The notes beneath the pieces were generated by a model. That model did no database searches and was not told the DNA's origin. It was given only the letters and a program-made list of their open reading frames with translations. From positions 1 to 45,570 of the forward strand of contig CAZJOD010000010.1 of assembly GCA_964547525.1 (NCBI GenBank): DNA of 45,570 nt, given 5' to 3'. Of the stretch, positions 1 to 9,973 are shown piece by piece; the stretch's first letter is position 1; each line of letters starts with the position of its first letter. The position numbers and the translations under genes are program-made. This DNA comes from CAZJOD01 sp964547525. Lineage in GTDB: Bacteria; Bacillota; Clostridia; JAAYHZ01.

Positions 1-1186
1 GTTGTCTGTCGGAGTATTCCGGGAAATCAGGTCTGCAAAGGTATTGTCTGTCTGCAAAGAAGTAACCGATTTTTGCCGTCATCCAGTTTGCAAGCAAATT
101 ATCATACCATGAACCTTGAGGTGCCAATGATTGATACCCTTCCGGAAGAGTTCTCAAATAACCCTTCGCACGCATATCAACCGCCCATGCCATATAATCT
201 CTGTAACCTTCATATGCATACCAGGGAACAACATCTCCTGTAGCGGAATCTTTATATAAGAAGTTTCCTTCGGAAGCTATAACTCCGAATTGTCCCCAAT
301 AAAGATCGGTCCAGTGAGATCTGAAGCTGTGATCAAATACAACTCCACCGTATGTATCGTCTTCACCGTTTCCGTCGGGATCGTCTTCAGTGAAAGCTCT
401 GAAGATGTCATTCATAACATCATGCGGGAAAATATGGTTGGTAACGAATAATTGGTTGGAGAATTGACCTAATTTTTCATCTGTCAATTTTATAGGAGTC
501 AAGTCCGAACTGGGAATGGTATATCCAACGTTCTCTAACCAATCCAATCTCATAAGAGGAACATTATAATATGTTTTGTACACACTCATTATGAAGGATA
601 TTCCATAGAAATCGTCTGACAAACTTCCGTCTTCATTACGTTTGTTATTATAAACAAACGATGAAGGTGCGTTTTTCAACATTTGCTCGTAATAATAGGG
701 GAAGTATGTTTTATACATATCTACCGGAACCAATCTTGTAAATCCTTCATTGTAAAGCTGTACCGCATCCAACGGAGCATGAGGTATGTACCCGATATCG
801 GGTATGTCTCCCGCTGCTAACATCATGGCCAAGCCTTCGGGATCATAATTGCTGATGTTCCAGATTTTAAAATCAACATTGTATTTTTCTTCTAACATCA
901 ACTCGTCAAATCCACCTTCGATGTATTTGTCGTCACTAATACCGCACAACCAAGTAATTTCATAAAATTCCGCAAAGGGATTCACTTCAACTTTTTGGGT
1001 TGTTGTGGCAGCTGTTGTGGTAGTAGCCGCCGTTGTCCCTGCAGCTTTTGTCGTTGTTACCGCTGTTGTCGTAGCAGCTGTCGTCGTATCTTGCGGAGCT
1101 TCGACAGATTGGGAACATGCTATCAAAGTTACCATCATTGCAACTGTTACAACTAAGCAGAACATACGTATTATGTTCTTAGACAT
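1..1186 (-). CDS. Solute-binding lipoprotein, copy B (3' part cut by window edge)
   Basis: The open frame runs from ATG at 1186 off the left edge, giving about 395 residues without a stop. A GGAGG ribosome site lies just upstream. It begins with a lipoprotein signal peptide with lipobox LIAC (Cys24), followed by a Thr/Ala-rich linker (about residues 34-64) and then the solute-binding body. The visible part matches the neighbouring gene at 1714-3612 almost residue for residue. The linker is four residues longer, and the DNA is roughly 90% identical where compared by eye. By family it should be the membrane-anchored receptor of an ABC importer, probably for a sugar or oligosaccharide. No permease genes are in view, so the substrate is unknown. 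Known: the family architecture. Inferred: the transport role. Confidence 0.85.
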   Translation of the reverse strand, partial: MSKNIIRMFCLVVTVAMMVTLIACSQSVEAPQDTTTAATTTAVTTTKAAGTTAATTTTAATTTQKVEVNPFAEFYEITWLCGISDDKYIEGGFDELMLEEKYNVDFKIWNISNYDPEGLAMMLAAGDIPDIGYIPHAPLDAVQLYNEGFTRLVPVDMYKTYFPYYYEQMLKNAPSSFVYNNKRNEDGSLSDDFYGISFIMSVYKTYYNVPLMRLDWLENVGYTIPSSDLTPIKLTDEKLGQFSNQLFVTNHIFPHDVMNDIFRAFTEDDPDGNGEDDTYGGVVFDHSFRSHWTDLYWGQFGVIASEGNFLYKDSATGDVVPWYAYEGYRDYMAWAVDMRAKGYLRTLPEGYQSLAPQGSWYDNLLANWMTAKIGYFFADRQYLCRPDFPEYSDRQ

Positions 1187-1219
1187 AATAAACCTCCTTT
1201 AAAATAAAATATATTTATA

Positions 1220-1249
1220 TATTTATTGAAAAACATCCGCCCATGGCAA
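1220..1249 (-). promoter_or_regulatory. Candidate promoter of solute-binding copy B
   Basis: On the minus strand TTGCCA (1244-1249) is followed after 18 nt by TAAATA (1220-1225). The block GCAAATGTTGTTTCC (1246-1260, plus-strand reading) recurs as GCAAATGTTATTTCC at the same distance from the start of the paralogue. The surrounding sequence has diverged, which suggests the block is functional. The -10 match is weak. Confidence 0.35.
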
Positions 1250-1646
1250 ATGTTGTTTCCCGGTGATTAAATTTTAAAAAGAGTATCAATTTCTAACATA
1301 TTGTCTTTAGGACATTATATGGTGAATTTTTGGATTAATCAATAATATTTATAGATTTTACGTATATAATATACATATATTGTATTTTGTGCTTAAGTGT
1401 ATAAATACTTTATATTTGTATATTTATACATATTAAGCGATATTTTTTACTATGATTAAGCCTATAAACATATAATTTATTGCATATTACAGTCATTTAA
1501 ATTCTATTCATTTCTTAAAATAATGTAAGATTTTAATTGAATTATGACAGTATATTAGTATTATACTAGTTCCAATATAGTATATGATTATACCTTTTTC
1601 ATAAAATGTATATCACTATTTTTTATAATCAGCTAAAACCCAAAAT

Positions 1647-1674
1647 AAAAAGAGCGGTTTTAACCGCTCTTTTT
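1647..1674 (-). terminator. Rho-independent terminator after solute-binding copy A
   Basis: AAAAAGAGCGGTT and AACCGCTCTTTTT form a 13-bp perfect stem around a 2-nt centre (in practice a slightly larger loop). It lies 40 bases beyond the stop of the 1714-3612 gene and has T-rich sequence on both sides, so it may work in either direction. Confidence 0.85.
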
Positions 1675-1713
1675 ATTTTTGTATCTTACTTACATTCTTT
1701 TATGTCGTACTTA

Positions 1714-3612
1714 TTAGCTCAAATCCGGTCTTGTATATGTTTCGAATGCAGGATTGTTGAAGTAATCTGTAACCAATTTTTCCAGTCCGGCTGCATACAA
1801 TTGATTAATATATTGAGCCCATTCGGTTGATACATTACTAATTTGTCCGCCCCATGAACGATTTCTGAAATCTGCTATAATAGCGTTTATATCCGCACTC
1901 ATAGCATTCCAATCAGCTGTGTATGCGTCTCTCATTTCACTGCCCATATACATTACACTTAGATATTTGTGAGGTTCCAAAGTGTATTTTTGTGTCCAGT
2001 TGTTGTCTAAGAAGAACTTCATGTATTGGGTCATAGCTTCGTTCATAACAGGAGAAATTTCAGCTGAGAAGCTTCCGCCGAATCCGCCGTATCTTCTGTA
2101 GTGAGCAGGTATTTTTTCCGGAGCTGTAGCTATCATACCGGATTTCCACGCTTCACCTGTCCATGTGTAATGAACACCTTCAACACCGTAGAGTACTTTT
2201 ACCCAGAAATCACTTTCCGCATCGATGTATCTGTCATTCCATATTGTAAGCATTCTTGCCAATTTACCATCGCTTACTTCCGCAGCTATAGTATAAGTTC
2301 TGAATTTGCCTTCCGCAAAAGCGTCAAGCGCATATCTTCTTGTTCCCCATGAGCCTTCCGGTCCGGGACCTGCCAATGCGGGGAAGGATACGAATGTAGC
2401 TTCTTTATCACCCGAATTTAACCAAATGCTCTGAGGAGGTTGTCTGTCGGAGTATTCCGGGAAATCCGGTCTGCAAAGGTATTGTCTGTCAGCAAAAAAG
2501 TATCCGATTTTACCTGTCATCCAGTTTGCAAGCAGATTGTCATACCATGAACCTTGAGGCGCCAATGATTGGTGACCTTCAGGGAGAGTTCTCAAGTAAC
2601 CTTTTTCACGCATATCAACTGCCCATGCCATGTAATCTCTGTAACCTTCGTATGCATACCAGGGAACAACGTCACCGGTAGCGGAATCTTTATACAAGAA
2701 GTTTGCTTCAGAAGAGATAACACCGAATTGTCCCCAATAAAGATCAGTCCAATGAGATCTGAAACTATGATCAAAAATAACTCCGCCGTATGTATCGTCT
2801 TCACCGTTTCCATCAGGATCATCTTCTGTGAAAGCTCTGAAGATATCATTCATAACGTCATGTGGGAAGATGTGGTTAGAAACAAATAATTGATCTGAGA
2901 ATTGACCTAATTTTTCGTCGGTTAACTTAATTGGTGTTAAGTCTGATTCCGGTATTGTATACCCAACGTTTTCAAGCCAGTCCAATCTCATAAGAGGAAC
3001 ATTATAATATGTTTTATAAACACTCATAATGAAGGATATTCCGTAGAAATCGTCTGACAAACTTCCATCTTCGTTACGTTTGTTATTATATACAAACGAT
3101 GAAGGAGCGTTTTTCAACATCTGCTCGTAATAATACGGGAAGTATGTTTTATACATATCCAACGGTACTAATCTTGTAAAGCCGTCATTGTATAGCTGTA
3201 CAGCATCCAAAGGTGCGTGAGGTAAATAACCGATATCGGGTATATCTCCTGCAGCTAACATCATGGCTAAACCTTCGGGATCATAATTGCTGATGTTCCA
3301 GATTTTAAAATCAACATTGTATTTTTCTTCCAACATCAACTCGTCAAATCCACCTTCGATGTATTTGTCGTCACTGATTCCCGTCAACCAAGTAATTTCA
3401 TAAAATTCTGCAAAGGGATTCACTTCAACCGGTTGAGTTGTAGTTGCAGCAGTTGTTGTAGCCGCAGAAGTCCCCGATGCTTGTGTAGTAGTTGCAGTTG
3501 TAACACCTGTAGTATCTTGCGGCGTTTCAGAAGACTGAGAACATGCTATCATAGTAATCATCATAGCCGCTGTCACAACTAAGCAAAACATACGTATTAT
3601 GTTTTTTGACAT
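1714..3612 (-). CDS. Solute-binding lipoprotein, copy A
   Basis: This is a 632-residue extracytoplasmic solute-binding protein. The N-terminus is a lipoprotein signal with lipobox MIAC (Cys24), then a Thr/Ala/Ser linker (about 33-60) and a large periplasmic-binding-like body. Residues 263-274 contain an Asp/Asn-rich DxDxNGxxD loop of the calcium-binding type seen in large lipoproteins of the LplA/sugar-binding group. The start is supported by a GGAGG site about 8 nt upstream. The gene has its own terminator and promoter, so it is probably monocistronic. No membrane components of a transporter adjoin it, so it may work with a permease encoded elsewhere. The near-identical gene on its 3' side marks a tandem duplication. 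The substrate cannot be read from the sequence. Confidence 0.88.
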   Translation of the reverse strand: MSKNIIRMFCLVVTAAMMITMIACSQSSETPQDTTGVTTATTTQASGTSAATTTAATTTQPVEVNPFAEFYEITWLTGISDDKYIEGGFDELMLEEKYNVDFKIWNISNYDPEGLAMMLAAGDIPDIGYLPHAPLDAVQLYNDGFTRLVPLDMYKTYFPYYYEQMLKNAPSSFVYNNKRNEDGSLSDDFYGISFIMSVYKTYYNVPLMRLDWLENVGYTIPESDLTPIKLTDEKLGQFSDQLFVSNHIFPHDVMNDIFRAFTEDDPDGNGEDDTYGGVIFDHSFRSHWTDLYWGQFGVISSEANFLYKDSATGDVVPWYAYEGYRDYMAWAVDMREKGYLRTLPEGHQSLAPQGSWYDNLLANWMTGKIGYFFADRQYLCRPDFPEYSDRQPPQSIWLNSGDKEATFVSFPALAGPGPEGSWGTRRYALDAFAEGKFRTYTIAAEVSDGKLARMLTIWNDRYIDAESDFWVKVLYGVEGVHYTWTGEAWKSGMIATAPEKIPAHYRRYGGFGGSFSAEISPVMNEAMTQYMKFFLDNNWTQKYTLEPHKYLSVMYMGSEMRDAYTADWNAMSADINAIIADFRNRSWGGQISNVSTEWAQYINQLYAAGLEKLVTDYFNNPAFETYTRPDLS

Positions 3613-3641
3613 AATAGACCTCCTTTAATATTTAAAATAAA

Positions 3642-3672
3642 ATTATATTGAATAAACACTTACTTATAGCAA
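3642..3672 (-). promoter_or_regulatory. Candidate promoter of solute-binding copy A
   Basis: On the minus strand TTGCTA (3667-3672) and TATAAT (3642-3647) are separated by 19 nt, placing the transcript start about 25 nt before the ATG. The -35 lies in the block conserved with the paralogue. The spacing is longer than ideal. Confidence 0.45.
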
Positions 3673-4192
3673 ATGTTATTTCCTGTATCTATATATTATA
3701 CAAAGAGGCAAATCATATTTATTCATATATGCATTATATATAATTTTTGTACATTAATCAAGAATATTTTATATTTTGTTTGCAATTTTTTAATTTTTGC
3801 AAGTATTATGATTATATTATACCTTATTTATATCTTTTTTATTATTATTTAACATATATTATAATGTATATTATATATTTCATAGTAATATTTACATTTG
3901 GGTACTATTATATAAATATTATACTATACACGCATATATTCTCTTGTTTGTTTTTTACAGGTTTTATACCTTTTTTGTATATTTAATTATTACAAACAAT
4001 ATAAAGCTTCGGGACGTGATTGTTTCATTAATAACAATTACTTGCATGATCTATTATGCGTTTAAACAGACTTAAATTACAGTTGAATTTATGTATTTAT
4101 GAGTGAAACATATTTAATAAGAATAGCCCGGCATGTATCGAAAAACTAGACATAAATTATAAAAAGTATTTCATATAGTATATTCTAAATAT

Positions 4193-4224
4193 AAAACCGG
4201 AGTAAAAGTATTTACTCCGGTTTT
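4193..4224 (-). terminator. Terminator of the LysM wall-protein gene
   Basis: AAAACCGGAGTAAA and TTTACTCCGGTTTT form a perfect 14-bp stem with loop AGTA, 29 bases past the stop codon of the 4254-5765 gene. A/T tracts on both sides allow it to act on either strand. Confidence 0.9.
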
Positions 4225-4253
4225 ATATTTATTTTATTTTTTCTTTTACTAAT

Positions 4254-5765
4254 CTATTGTAACCCGCCTGCGAATAGAACTGTTTTTTGATGCTGAGGAT
4301 CTATTTGGCCGTCTTTATGTCTTCTTCCATTTAAAAAGTAAAGGTCAAAATGTCCATCCATACCATTTCCGGGTATAGCATCATAATTAGGACCATATCC
4401 GTAATCACCGCTTCTTCCCGCTACATTTTGTAAATATGCGACACCATCAACTCCTGCATGGGGCATCGCAGCTACCGATACGGCATATCTTCTCCCGTCC
4501 ACTTCTAATATAAACGGTTTTCTTTCCCAAGTCCAATTTCCTCCTACAGCTTTTTTTAATGCTTGTGTATCCGACCAGGTTAACGTTTCGGTATCGGCAT
4601 GAGCCGACCCTGTAGTTCTTCTTACATTTATACGTACACCGGTTGTCATATCTATTAGAACACCGTTTTTATTCACGGGGAACACATATTGCCCTTGGGT
4701 ATTCCAATCCAGTACTTCCCCATATTGTCCGGACGGAACATTTTTCTTTCCTATATTATATACAGGTATATTCAATGTCTGTCCTATCGATAAGTGTGAG
4801 GCTGTTAAATTATTAGCATTTCTTAAATCGGTTTCCGATATGCCGAAAAAAGATGCTACCGACCATATGGTGTCACCGCTTTTTACAACATACTTATTGT
4901 ATGTTAAGGAGTCACCTTCCGTACTGTATTTTATTAATTTGTTAAAATAACCACTGTTGTCTATAAATCCGACTCCGGCTTGGTCTATCCACATAACACT
5001 TTTATGAAGCCAACCTGTACCCACGGGTGTTGTAGCATAATACCAGTCTCCTCTTTTACCGATAACCGTTATGGAGGTCCATGCTTTTAAATATCCTCTG
5101 TCAGTATACGAAAACCCCGGTCCGGATTCCACTGTAGCATTTGATTTAACATAAGCTCCGTATGAATTCCCCTGAGCCGTATGATGACCTATAATCAAGT
5201 CTTGACCTATAAAAATCGTATCTTTTGACAAATTATTTTGGTTTTTTATCCAAGCGACCGAAGTGCCGTAGCTTTCGGCTATTTTACTTAGTGTATCACC
5301 CGATTCTACTTTTAATACAATTCCACTGTTAACAGGCCTATATATTTCATATCTATTTTTAGTGTAATTAATATACGCCTTTAAACCGAACTGTGTAGCA
5401 AGAAACGTTGCAGGTGCATAAATTCTTTGTCCTATTACTTCAGTGCTTTCATAGGTTCTTACATATTTTCCATTAACCATTACCGTGTTGTCACTTAAAT
5501 TCAGAACAACTTCCGTATTACCCTGACTTAATGTATATGTCATAGTATTTCTGTCCAAGTAAACATTTGCTCCTATTGCATCTGCAAAAACCTTAACCGG
5601 TATCATTACCTTACCGTTTGTGTTGACTATAGCTCCGTTATTCATAATTATACTGTTGTTACAGCTAAAATTCATCGAGTAAAATACACCCGATGAAGCA
5701 TGTACCGATAACGGTGTCAATATTATAACAGCTATCAGTAATATACAAATAAACCCTCTTCTCAT
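4254..5765 (-). CDS. Secreted LysM/SH3 cell-wall protein with copper-amine-oxidase-N domain
   Basis: The gene encodes 503 residues from the ATG at 5765. A GTG three codons upstream lies inside the ribosome site CGGAGGG (5774-5780), so it is not the start. A signal peptide (1-25, ending VHASS) is followed by a copper-amine-oxidase-N-like stalk (about 30-143), LysM 1 (about 152-193, VESGDTLSKIAESYG), an SH3b domain (about 205-260), LysM 2 (about 292-334, VKSGDTIWSVASFFG) and a C-terminal domain (about 355-503) with GHFDLYF...GRRH...DPQHQ. That last domain recurs in clostridial wall proteins, but its activity is not established here. The LysM and SH3b domains bind peptidoglycan, so the protein is extracellular and wall-attached. 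A catalytic role of the His/Asp-rich C-terminus is possible but unproven. Confidence 0.85.
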   Translation of the reverse strand: MRRGFICILLIAVIILTPLSVHASSGVFYSMNFSCNNSIIMNNGAIVNTNGKVMIPVKVFADAIGANVYLDRNTMTYTLSQGNTEVVLNLSDNTVMVNGKYVRTYESTEVIGQRIYAPATFLATQFGLKAYINYTKNRYEIYRPVNSGIVLKVESGDTLSKIAESYGTSVAWIKNQNNLSKDTIFIGQDLIIGHHTAQGNSYGAYVKSNATVESGPGFSYTDRGYLKAWTSITVIGKRGDWYYATTPVGTGWLHKSVMWIDQAGVGFIDNSGYFNKLIKYSTEGDSLTYNKYVVKSGDTIWSVASFFGISETDLRNANNLTASHLSIGQTLNIPVYNIGKKNVPSGQYGEVLDWNTQGQYVFPVNKNGVLIDMTTGVRINVRRTTGSAHADTETLTWSDTQALKKAVGGNWTWERKPFILEVDGRRYAVSVAAMPHAGVDGVAYLQNVAGRSGDYGYGPNYDAIPGNGMDGHFDLYFLNGRRHKDGQIDPQHQKTVLFAGGLQ

Positions 5766-6202
5766 AATAACCACCCTCCGTAAAGTTTAATAATGTTAAT
5801 GCATTATCTCTCTCTATCGCATAAACCGACAAGATGTCTTGTCTGCTTCCGACTATTGTCCGAAAGGTGTTTTTATTTTATACTACAGATATATGTAAGT
5901 AAACCGGTAATTATATACATACCGTTTTATGTAGAGGGGAGTGGCGTTTTGAAGGATAAATTTTTATAAATTTAATAATCATAATCATAATTCCTTTGAT
6001 AATAACGGGTGCTATGATATATAAAAGATAACTTATATATAGATAAGATATTAAATATCAAAAACCCGATTTATATACTTGATGAAAATCTCAAGGTATA
6101 TATAAACACATCTTCCTCATATAACAAAAACATATCATCACAAATATAACTTGCAGGTTTTAAAATCACTAAGGTAAAAAATATCAATATTTTTTCCGTT
6201 TT
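5766..6202. other. Divergent intergenic region with inverted repeats
   Basis: This region separates the LysM gene (minus) from the secreted-protein gene (plus). GACAAGA/TCTTGTC (5829-5844) is a 16-base imperfect palindrome, with another near-palindrome of CCGACTATTGTCCG type about 10 bases further. Both would lie in the 5' leader of the LysM gene and could be operator or RNA structure. They do not match the c-di-AMP or c-di-GMP riboswitch cores that I know. Nothing else was recognised. Confidence 0.4.
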
Positions 6203-6231
6203 ACCCCAAAAAAATAATTATCTTTACCGTA
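6203..6231 (+). promoter_or_regulatory. Probable SigI-type promoter
   Basis: ACCCC (6203-6207) followed by seven A (6208-6214) and, 13 nt later, CGTA (6228-6231). SigI-family promoters are known for a -35 element with C's and an A-tract and a -10 element CGWA. The site gives a leader of about 35 nt ending in ribosome site GGAGG (6259-6263) of the secreted-protein gene. sigI itself lies 1.3 kb downstream. Confidence 0.65.
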
Positions 6232-6271
6232 TTTATTTAATGAAAAAAATAATTAAACGGAGGAAATTTTA

Positions 6272-7411
6272 ATGAAAAAATTAATAACAATTTTTACCGC
6301 AGTATGCTTGATATTTTCATTGACTGCTGCGGCAACCGCAGAACAAACACAAACAACACAAGTAAATGCGATAACGTATGTACTATCATCAGCCGGTACA
6401 CAAACAAACACAAATGCAACCGGTATTACAACAATAACCGTGCAACTACCACTTCATAAAATGATAGAAGCTGATATTTTTAATGCGAACACGACAGATG
6501 TATTTATAAAAATAATTACCGATGTGTGGAAAGAAGTCGTGTCAATACCTTCAAAAAATATGAGTTTGGATGCCTATTTGGATATGTATACCGAAGAAGA
6601 TGATGAGGCCGAAGTCGAAGAACAAAATAATTCTCAAGAATCATTAAATTCAAACATAAATATAACCGTATACTATCCTACTGTCACCTACGATATAATA
6701 AATAATGGAGAAACATTGGTTATAATAGCTACAGGTACCTTACCCCAATATTTACCGGCAATTAAAGAGAATTTCACATATCAACAATTGCTAGTTAAAA
6801 TGACTAATGATGAAATAATGCTTAATTTGGCTTCAATGATATTAGATAAAAAAGAATCGGTTCTCCAATTGTTAAAAGAGCAATCCGACGCAGCTTTGCT
6901 ACAGGTTATTACAGGCTTTGACACTGTGGAACATTCAGTATTAAAAGAAAGAATACAAGCATATATTAATGCGTCCAATGCATACAAACAAGCGAAACTT
7001 GAACTGGACAGCCTTGTATCATACTATAAAGATGTTCTTAAAGATATGTACAACACTAAATACACATTATCCGAAGACTTGTATGATGACGATGATTTAA
7101 AAGGCTTTGACAAAATAAAATATTACGAAAATAAAATGCGTGTAATTGAAATGCTGATGAATAAAACCGGTAATAACGGAACACAAAATGCAGCTGCTCA
7201 AATAAAAAGAAACCTAGAACGAAAAATGGAAAAAGAAATCGAAATGAACGCAAATATCAATTGTGATCAAGACCAATCAGCACAAGAACAAGAAACAATT
7301 AATAATGCAAATTCAAATGCTTCGAATAATGGTAAAGCTAACGCAAATGCTTCGAACAACGGTAAGGCTAACTCATCCGTGAACAGCAAAGGAAATGGTA
7401 ACAAAAAATAA
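6272..7411 (+). CDS. Secreted protein of unknown function, probable SigI target
   Basis: The gene encodes 379 residues that I do not assign to a known family. It starts with a clear signal peptide (1-23, cleavage near ATA-EQ). The middle is predicted mixed alpha/beta with an acidic stretch (about 109-117) and, from about residue 180, long charged helices that could form coiled coil. The C-terminus is Asn/Ala/Ser-rich with two tandem copies of a 10-residue unit around NASNNGKAN (DNA 7316-7345 and 7346-7375). The ribosome site is GGAGG 8 nt before the ATG. It directly precedes sigI-rsgI and has a SigI-like promoter. Its Asn-rich tail resembles that of RsgI, so it may act in the same wall or envelope response (inference). 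Confidence 0.75.
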   Translation: MKKLITIFTAVCLIFSLTAAATAEQTQTTQVNAITYVLSSAGTQTNTNATGITTITVQLPLHKMIEADIFNANTTDVFIKIITDVWKEVVSIPSKNMSLDAYLDMYTEEDDEAEVEEQNNSQESLNSNINITVYYPTVTYDIINNGETLVIIATGTLPQYLPAIKENFTYQQLLVKMTNDEIMLNLASMILDKKESVLQLLKEQSDAALLQVITGFDTVEHSVLKERIQAYINASNAYKQAKLELDSLVSYYKDVLKDMYNTKYTLSEDLYDDDDLKGFDKIKYYENKMRVIEMLMNKTGNNGTQNAAAQIKRNLERKMEKEIEMNANINCDQDQSAQEQETINNANSNASNNGKANANASNNGKANSSVNSKGNGNKK

Positions 7412-7490
7412 AACAACCATATATGGTTTTATATAATTGTGTGCCTATAAAGCATGTATTACAATTCACACAATCAAAAATTAGATGAAG

Positions 7491-7536
7491 CGGAACAAAT
7501 TCTAGATTAATTTGGGTTTGTTCTGTTTTCATTTTT
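7491..7536 (+). terminator. Terminator between the secreted-protein gene and sigI
   Basis: CGGAACAAA (7491-7499) pairs with TTTGTTCTG (7517-7525, one G-T pair) and is followed by TTTTCATTTTT. It separates the upstream transcript from sigI, which then needs its own promoter (TTATTATAT-like sequence near 7549-7557). Confidence 0.6.
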
Positions 7537-7588
7537 ATGAAATAGTGTTATTATATAAACATATTTAAAGTTTAAGAAGAGAACCAAA

Positions 7589-8281
7589 GTGAAAAATTTA
7601 GATCAATTAGCACAAGAAGCCAGGTTTAACAGTGATGTTAAAGAAAATTTAATTTGTGCATATATGCCTTTTGTTTTGTCGTGTGCGCAAAAAGTAACAG
7701 GTCGTTATATTGATCAGAATAATGACGATGAATATTCTATTGCCATGGAAGCATTTTCTGAAGCAATTGATAAATATGACGAAAGTAAAGGTTCTTTTCT
7801 ACCTTTTGCTAATAGTGTAATAAAACATAGAATTATTGATTATTATCGTAGAATTAAAAAATATAAAGATCAAGAAGTGTCTGATGATATTACAGATGAC
7901 ACCGGCCACATAATTTTACTGGATCAAAAAATTTCATCAGAACATTATTTCGAAAATAAAAAAAATAATGACCTGGTTGATGAGATAAATACACTAAGAG
8001 ATGAACTAAAAAGTTTTAGCATTACATTTGACGACCTTGCAGAGATTTCGCCAAAACATAAAAAAACACGTTTATTATGCATAAGAATAGCAACATACAT
8101 AATTGAGGATAAACATTTATTTATTACTTTTAAAAATAGCAAACAGTTACCGGCAAAATATATTGAGAAAAATTTAAAAATACCCCAAAAAAAATATGAC
8201 AGATTTCGTAAATATATAATAGCTGTGTTAATTATAAAAAGCGGAGATTATGATTTGATTTCTGCTTATATTCGGGAATAG
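7589..8281 (+). CDS. sigI: RNA polymerase sigma factor SigI
   Basis: A 230-residue sigma-70-family factor of the SigI type. Residues 47-88 carry the region-2 signature (DEYSIAMEAFSEAIDKYD, SFLPFANSVIKHRIIDYYRR). The C-terminal SigI domain (about 140-228) has SPKHKKTR, the LPAKYIEKNLKIP segment and the RKYIIAVLIIKSGDYDLISAYI ending that distinguish SigI from ordinary ECF factors. The start is GTG with only a weak AAGAAGAG ribosome site. rsgI follows 23 nt downstream, so the two are co-transcribed as in Bacillus and cellulolytic clostridia, where SigI controls heat/envelope or polysaccharide-degradation genes. No SigI-type promoter was found directly before it, so autoregulation is not evident. 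Confidence 0.93.
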   Translation: MKNLDQLAQEARFNSDVKENLICAYMPFVLSCAQKVTGRYIDQNNDDEYSIAMEAFSEAIDKYDESKGSFLPFANSVIKHRIIDYYRRIKKYKDQEVSDDITDDTGHIILLDQKISSEHYFENKKNNDLVDEINTLRDELKSFSITFDDLAEISPKHKKTRLLCIRIATYIIEDKHLFITFKNSKQLPAKYIEKNLKIPQKKYDRFRKYIIAVLIIKSGDYDLISAYIRE

Positions 8282-8304
8282 TAAACTATAAAAAAAGGTG
8301 AGAT

Positions 8305-9672
<1,368 letters not shown>

Positions 9673-9973
9673 ATTTCTATGTTCATAGCAAGTGCGTTTT
9701 TGCAGTTGATTTTAAATATTATATAAATATTATAAAAAACTTGTGCCTACATTCACTATCGGAAACCCCCGAAGTGATTATCATATCTCAAACCCTATAT
9801 TCTGAAAGGGGTGCAACGCCCCTTTCCATCTCTATTATTTCATAATATAACAAAAGAATTTTTATTGTTATGTATTTCGCGTTAAAAATATGCACAAACT
9901 GTAGTTAATGTGATGATAACAAATAATTGCATTATGCATATTATATATGGATAACGATATTTAAGGAGATAAA
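9673..9973 (+). other. Intergenic region with a GC-rich hairpin (9804-9826)
   Basis: GAAAGGGGTG and CGCCCCTTTC (9804-9826) form a 10-bp stem with one T-G pair and a CAA loop. It is followed by T-rich but not oligo-T sequence, so it could be a weak terminator of sigI-rsgI or a leader element. Near 9926-9940 AATTGCATTATGCAT resembles the repeats at 17378-17405. The ribosome site AAGGAG (9963-9968) belongs to the next gene. Confidence 0.45.

Larger units (their letters stand above)
1187..1713. other. AT-rich spacer between the two solute-binding paralogues
   Basis: This spacer holds the promoter region of copy B near 1220-1260 and the terminator of copy A at 1647-1680. The rest is very AT-rich, and no frame with a convincing ribosome site was seen. 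Confidence 0.6.
3613..4253. other. Long AT-rich intergenic region
   Basis: About 640 bases of extreme AT content. It contains the promoter of copy A (3642-3683) and the terminator of the LysM gene (4193-4224). Frames in the middle are low-complexity Tyr/Phe/Ile runs without ribosome sites and are not considered genes. No RNA gene was recognised. Confidence 0.6.

Noticed and set aside
1005..1202. Plus-strand Ala/Val-rich frame
   Set aside because: Antisense of the Thr/Ala linker and signal peptide of the lipoprotein gene.
3747..3986. Plus-strand 79-codon frame rich in Tyr, Phe and Ile
   Set aside because: AT-only composition effect in a spacer, with no ribosome site and no recognisable feature.
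5766..5960. Cyclic-di-AMP or cyclic-di-GMP riboswitch before the LysM gene
   Set aside because: The conserved core sequences of those riboswitches were not found; only short inverted repeats are present.
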